The notes under the pieces: model-generated
The model's input: only the letters and a program-made list of their open reading frames with translations
Told to the model about the DNA's origin: nothing
The model's database searches: none
From: Bacteroidales bacterium
GTDB taxonomy: Bacteria; Bacteroidota; Bacteroidia; Bacteroidales; Tenuifilaceae
DNA: 64,000 nt
Assembly (NCBI GenBank): GCA_013376985.1
Contig: JACABB010000005.1
Span: 102,649 to 166,648 of the forward strand
Reading direction: 5' to 3'
Position numbers and translations under genes: made by a program
Shown here: positions 61,534 to 64,000 of the stretch, in pieces
Layout: each line of letters begins with the position of its first letter
Position numbering within the stretch: the stretch's first letter is position 1

Positions 61534-62353
61534 ATTTATTATAAATTAGTTTAGTGAGTTCTTCCACAACATCAATAAAAGTAACAGGAGTTGGGCTGCA
61601 AGCTTTATCGGAATCGATAATAAAAATCTTTTTATTTTTTGCAGCATTTAGCTCTTTGCTCGAAGCCCATCTATCTCTTTCCTCTTCAGCAAGAATACCC
61701 ATTGTTACAATAACAATAACATCAGGATTTCTAAGAAAAACACTTTCACGAGTCATCGTTCCTTTTTGCAAGTCCGATGCAATATTTTCTCCTCCAGCAA
61801 AAGTTATAAAATCATTCATAAAAGTATTAGTCAGCACAGTAAATATTGGCTTTGTTCCAATCTCGAAGAAAATCCTTGGTTTATTGCCTTTTGGGATATT
61901 GCTTATTATGCTATCCAATCGATGTTTTTGTTTTTTTATGATTTGATCGGCTACTAGTGTTTTTCCAGTATATTCAGCTACCTGTCTTAAGTTCTGACAT
62001 ATCTCTTCATACGATTTTGTTGTTTGAAAAGCAATAATTTTAATCCCCGCCTTCTTTAATGTTTCAATGGCCTCCGGTGTTGTAATTGTGGTTGTTAACA
62101 CCAAATCAGGTCTTAATATAATTACTTTTTCAATGTTAACATCTACAGCAGATGCCACCACCTCTTTATTATCTTTTATAGCAAAATCGCAGTAGCTTGT
62201 ACAACCAACCAAATTATCCTTTGCACCTAGTAGATATATTTCCTGTGTAATTGATCTTGATAAGGATACTATACGACTGTAGGTTTGCGTATATGATGAA
62301 ATATTACAAGCTAAAGTTAAGATGGCTACTAAATAGATTTTTTTGAGTTGCAT
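61532..62353 (-). CDS. btuF: Cobalamin ABC transporter substrate-binding protein
   Basis: 273 residues with a signal peptide (MQLKKIYLVAILTLACNISS); the Cys there is not in a clear lipobox. It is a class III binding protein: 'YSRIVSLSRSITQEIYLLGA', 'LVGCTSYCD', 'EKVIILRPDLVLTTTITTPE', a long backbone helix in the middle, and 'GGENIASDLQKGTMTRESVF' with 'NPDVIVIVTMG' in the second lobe. Riboswitch and operon context indicate B12 or corrinoid binding. The stop codon abuts the MITE-like element. Confidence 0.92.
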   Translation of the reverse strand: MQLKKIYLVAILTLACNISSYTQTYSRIVSLSRSITQEIYLLGAKDNLVGCTSYCDFAIKDNKEVVASAVDVNIEKVIILRPDLVLTTTITTPEAIETLKKAGIKIIAFQTTKSYEEICQNLRQVAEYTGKTLVADQIIKKQKHRLDSIISNIPKGNKPRIFFEIGTKPIFTVLTNTFMNDFITFAGGENIASDLQKGTMTRESVFLRNPDVIVIVTMGILAEEERDRWASSKELNAAKNKKIFIIDSDKACSPTPVTFIDVVEELTKLIYNK

Positions 62354-62471
62354 AAAAATTAATTCTATAAATGATAATACAATTAATAGCTGATTACTTT
62401 TAATAAAATTTGGGGAAACAGTACGATAATAAATTAAACTTTTTCCCGAAGTCCTACATTAGGATCAATAT

Positions 62472-62635
62472 TGGCAGGTCTTCTGGCTTGTTCCATCTTT
62501 TGAGGCCTTCCCATTCGGCAAATTCCGAAAAGTGGCATTGGGATACAAAAGATAAAATAGAACTTACAGCTGCGGGAACAGCTCCGGATTTAAACCGGAT
62601 TCCCATTTTAAGGATATTCCAGTAATGGAATAATT
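62472..62635 (-). promoter_or_regulatory. Cobalamin riboswitch (upstream of btuFCD)
   Basis: Minus strand blocks in order: GGGAATCCGGTTTAAATCCG, AGCTGTTCCCGCAGCTGTAA, ATGCCACTT (B12 box), GGGAAGGCC and GCCAGAAGACCTGCC. It resembles the riboswitch at 58585-58750 closely in its core. It lies about 120 bp upstream of btuF. 62636-62923 holds only AT-rich DNA with a weak imperfect repeat (ACTTGGTGCTTGTT region) and no gene. Confidence 0.92.
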
Positions 62636-62923
62636 CCACCAAACGTTACAAAGATAGATTAAAATAAGCGAAAAGGATATTATGCAATTGATAATTAATT
62701 TAAGTTGCTAGTTACTTGGTGCTTGTTGCTATACTGGTGGTGATAACTATATCTGATTGAGGCTAAGAATAGCGAATAAATCTTGATGTTTTCTTTTAGT
62801 GCCTTCATAACCCCAAAGATATGCCACTAAGTCGCAAGGTCACAAAGAGTCGTTAATAAACCAGTATCTAGTAACCAGTAATTTGGGCTAAACACTAGTA
62901 AGTTAATTCGAGCACTTCACAAT

Positions 62924-63721
62924 TTAGTAAATCACAAACGAAACGAATTGGCTATACCTTTTATCTGGAGAAATACTAAATAACCAAGATGATACCTCCT
63001 CAAAGCTAGTGCTTTGATCATCTCCATGATATTTAACGTAGGGAATTCTCTCTTTGGTAAAAACGAATACTAATTTATTCTTTTCAGGTTCCTTCGAGGT
63101 TTTTTCTAAAGGGTAATCAATATTTGGGTTAAGGGGGAATGTATACGATTTTCCGCCTTCCAGAAATTGTTGCTTTTCGTATGCGTTAGGGTAAGTTAGG
63201 GATGCCTCCTTTTCATAAATATTAAAGATATTGATATAGCAATCAATAGATGGGATAATGGTAAAGGTTAACTTCTCGTTATTCTGATATCCTTGCTTTA
63301 TACCATTTATGGCAACATTAAAGGCAGGATCTGGGCTGGTTTTATATAGTATTACCGTGGCATCGATAGTTACCTCAACATAAAAATTCTTAAACTCATC
63401 TAATCCTTTATTATATTGTGCAGTGTAATCCTGAACTGCTCCACGAATCTCGGATTGCTTATCGGACATAAAAACCTCCTCAAACTTGCTTCCTATCTCA
63501 CTCTTGAATAGCATATCATATGATCTGATATTCTCCGAAACTCCTGCTTTTTTAAGGGCATCCACTTTAGCTTCGGCTAGCGCTTTTTGCTTTGCAGTCT
63601 CTTCGCTAACATCGCCAGTAATACTGTATCGCCCTTTTGCTCCTTGAATATGTTTAATTTCTTGAGATTTGGAGATTAAGGATATAATTAAAAGAAACGC
63701 TATAAGAGTAATCTTTTTCAT
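62924..63721 (-). CDS. DUF4384 domain protein with signal peptide
   Basis: 265 residues. Signal peptide MKKITLIAFLLIISLISKSQ, then an N-terminal region with 'TAKQKALAEAKVDALKKAGV' (LPP20/flagellar-assembly-like alpha-beta fold), then a DUF4384 domain (about 140-265): 'LTFTIIPSIDCYINIFNIYE', 'TYPNAYEKQQFLEGGKSYTF' and 'NKLVFVFTKERIPY'. DUF4384 occurs in surface or periplasmic proteins of unknown function. It is monocistronic; the remaining 279 bp (63722-64000) show no further feature. Confidence 0.8.
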   Translation of the reverse strand: MKKITLIAFLLIISLISKSQEIKHIQGAKGRYSITGDVSEETAKQKALAEAKVDALKKAGVSENIRSYDMLFKSEIGSKFEEVFMSDKQSEIRGAVQDYTAQYNKGLDEFKNFYVEVTIDATVILYKTSPDPAFNVAINGIKQGYQNNEKLTFTIIPSIDCYINIFNIYEKEASLTYPNAYEKQQFLEGGKSYTFPLNPNIDYPLEKTSKEPEKNKLVFVFTKERIPYVKYHGDDQSTSFEEVSSWLFSISPDKRYSQFVSFVIY

Positions 63722-64000
63722 GGCATTAGATTTTTTTTCGTAGTAAAGATATTTAAAAATTTAATAGCCAATAGTATGCCAAAAAAGCATAATCATTAAG
63801 ATTATATAATTGGTTAAATAATTATCTAGTAAAAATGTGTTTACATGATTAATTGCTACGAAAACAGGGGTCTGCAAGTAATTGTAAATGATTTCGCATA
63901 AAATATTGACTATCAATAAATTTATGCATATGCAAATTGTTATGTTAAAGGATAGTTATGTTTGAATGTTTTAATATAGTATAAAATAATATTTATGTGG

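Overview
The window is an AT-rich chromosomal segment of a Bacteroidota bacterium, most likely in the Bacteroidales/Marinilabiliales part of the phylum. Pointers are SusC/RagA-style TonB receptors with carboxypeptidase-regulatory-like N-termini, LytTR/His_kinase pairs, four-helix-bundle cassettes, Bacteroidota-type IorAB (indolepyruvate:ferredoxin oxidoreductase, an anaerobic trait), absence of clear Shine-Dalgarno sequences, and long palindromic intergenic repeats. No rRNA, CRISPR array or complete insertion sequence was seen; one tRNA (Arg-TCT) is present.

Layout. 0-4.6 kb: fragment of a UPF0316 gene, then a porin / small phosphate-binding-protein-like / methyl-accepting chemotaxis protein trio, an intact UPF0316 gene and a PAS protein. 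4.7-7.9 kb: two decayed copies of one ORF-less group II intron flanking a phosphatidylserine decarboxylase gene. 7.9-20.5 kb: metabolic and regulatory genes (ornithine aminotransferase, VOC protein, SDR, OmpR-type regulator plus hemerythrin, LytS/LytT pair, IorAB, YjbQ, a TonB receptor, a ribbon-helix-helix-like protein). 20.5-32.6 kb: a repeat-rich accessory region with a RadC-like JAB protein and a visibly more GC-rich type I restriction-modification operon. 32.7-48.4 kb: signal transduction (hybrid kinase, truncated-looking 7TMR-DISM sensor, YfiR-domain kinase next to a TonB receptor, YfiR plus chemoreceptor). 48.5-51.4 kb: tRNA and a FtsX-type permease. 51.4-62.7 kb: two adjacent B12 operons, each behind a cobalamin riboswitch. 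The first encodes a BtuB-like receptor and CobU, CobT, CobS, CobC and CobQ; the second encodes BtuF, BtuC, BtuD and a phosphatase. 62.9-63.7 kb: a DUF4384 protein.

Most interesting part. The type I operon reads hsdM - REP-associated (Y1) transposase - hsdS - toxin - XRE antitoxin - SecB-like chaperone - hsdR, all on one strand with gaps or overlaps of at most about 46 bp. The three middle genes look like a toxin-antitoxin-chaperone (TAC) module, with a 12-bp perfect palindrome just before the toxin start, nested inside a restriction operon. The embedded transposase gene carries a REP-like palindrome within its own coding sequence and an HUQ in place of the usual HUH motif.

A second theme is small mobile DNA. 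Six copies of a 226-309 bp non-coding element with AACGT...ACGTT ends lie between genes, three of them with perfect 5-bp target duplications; one reaches the btuF stop codon and one sits just upstream of hsdM. A four-helix-bundle gene bounded by perfect 23-bp inverted repeats sits in the cobalamin operon and appears to have supplied the last codons of cobT.
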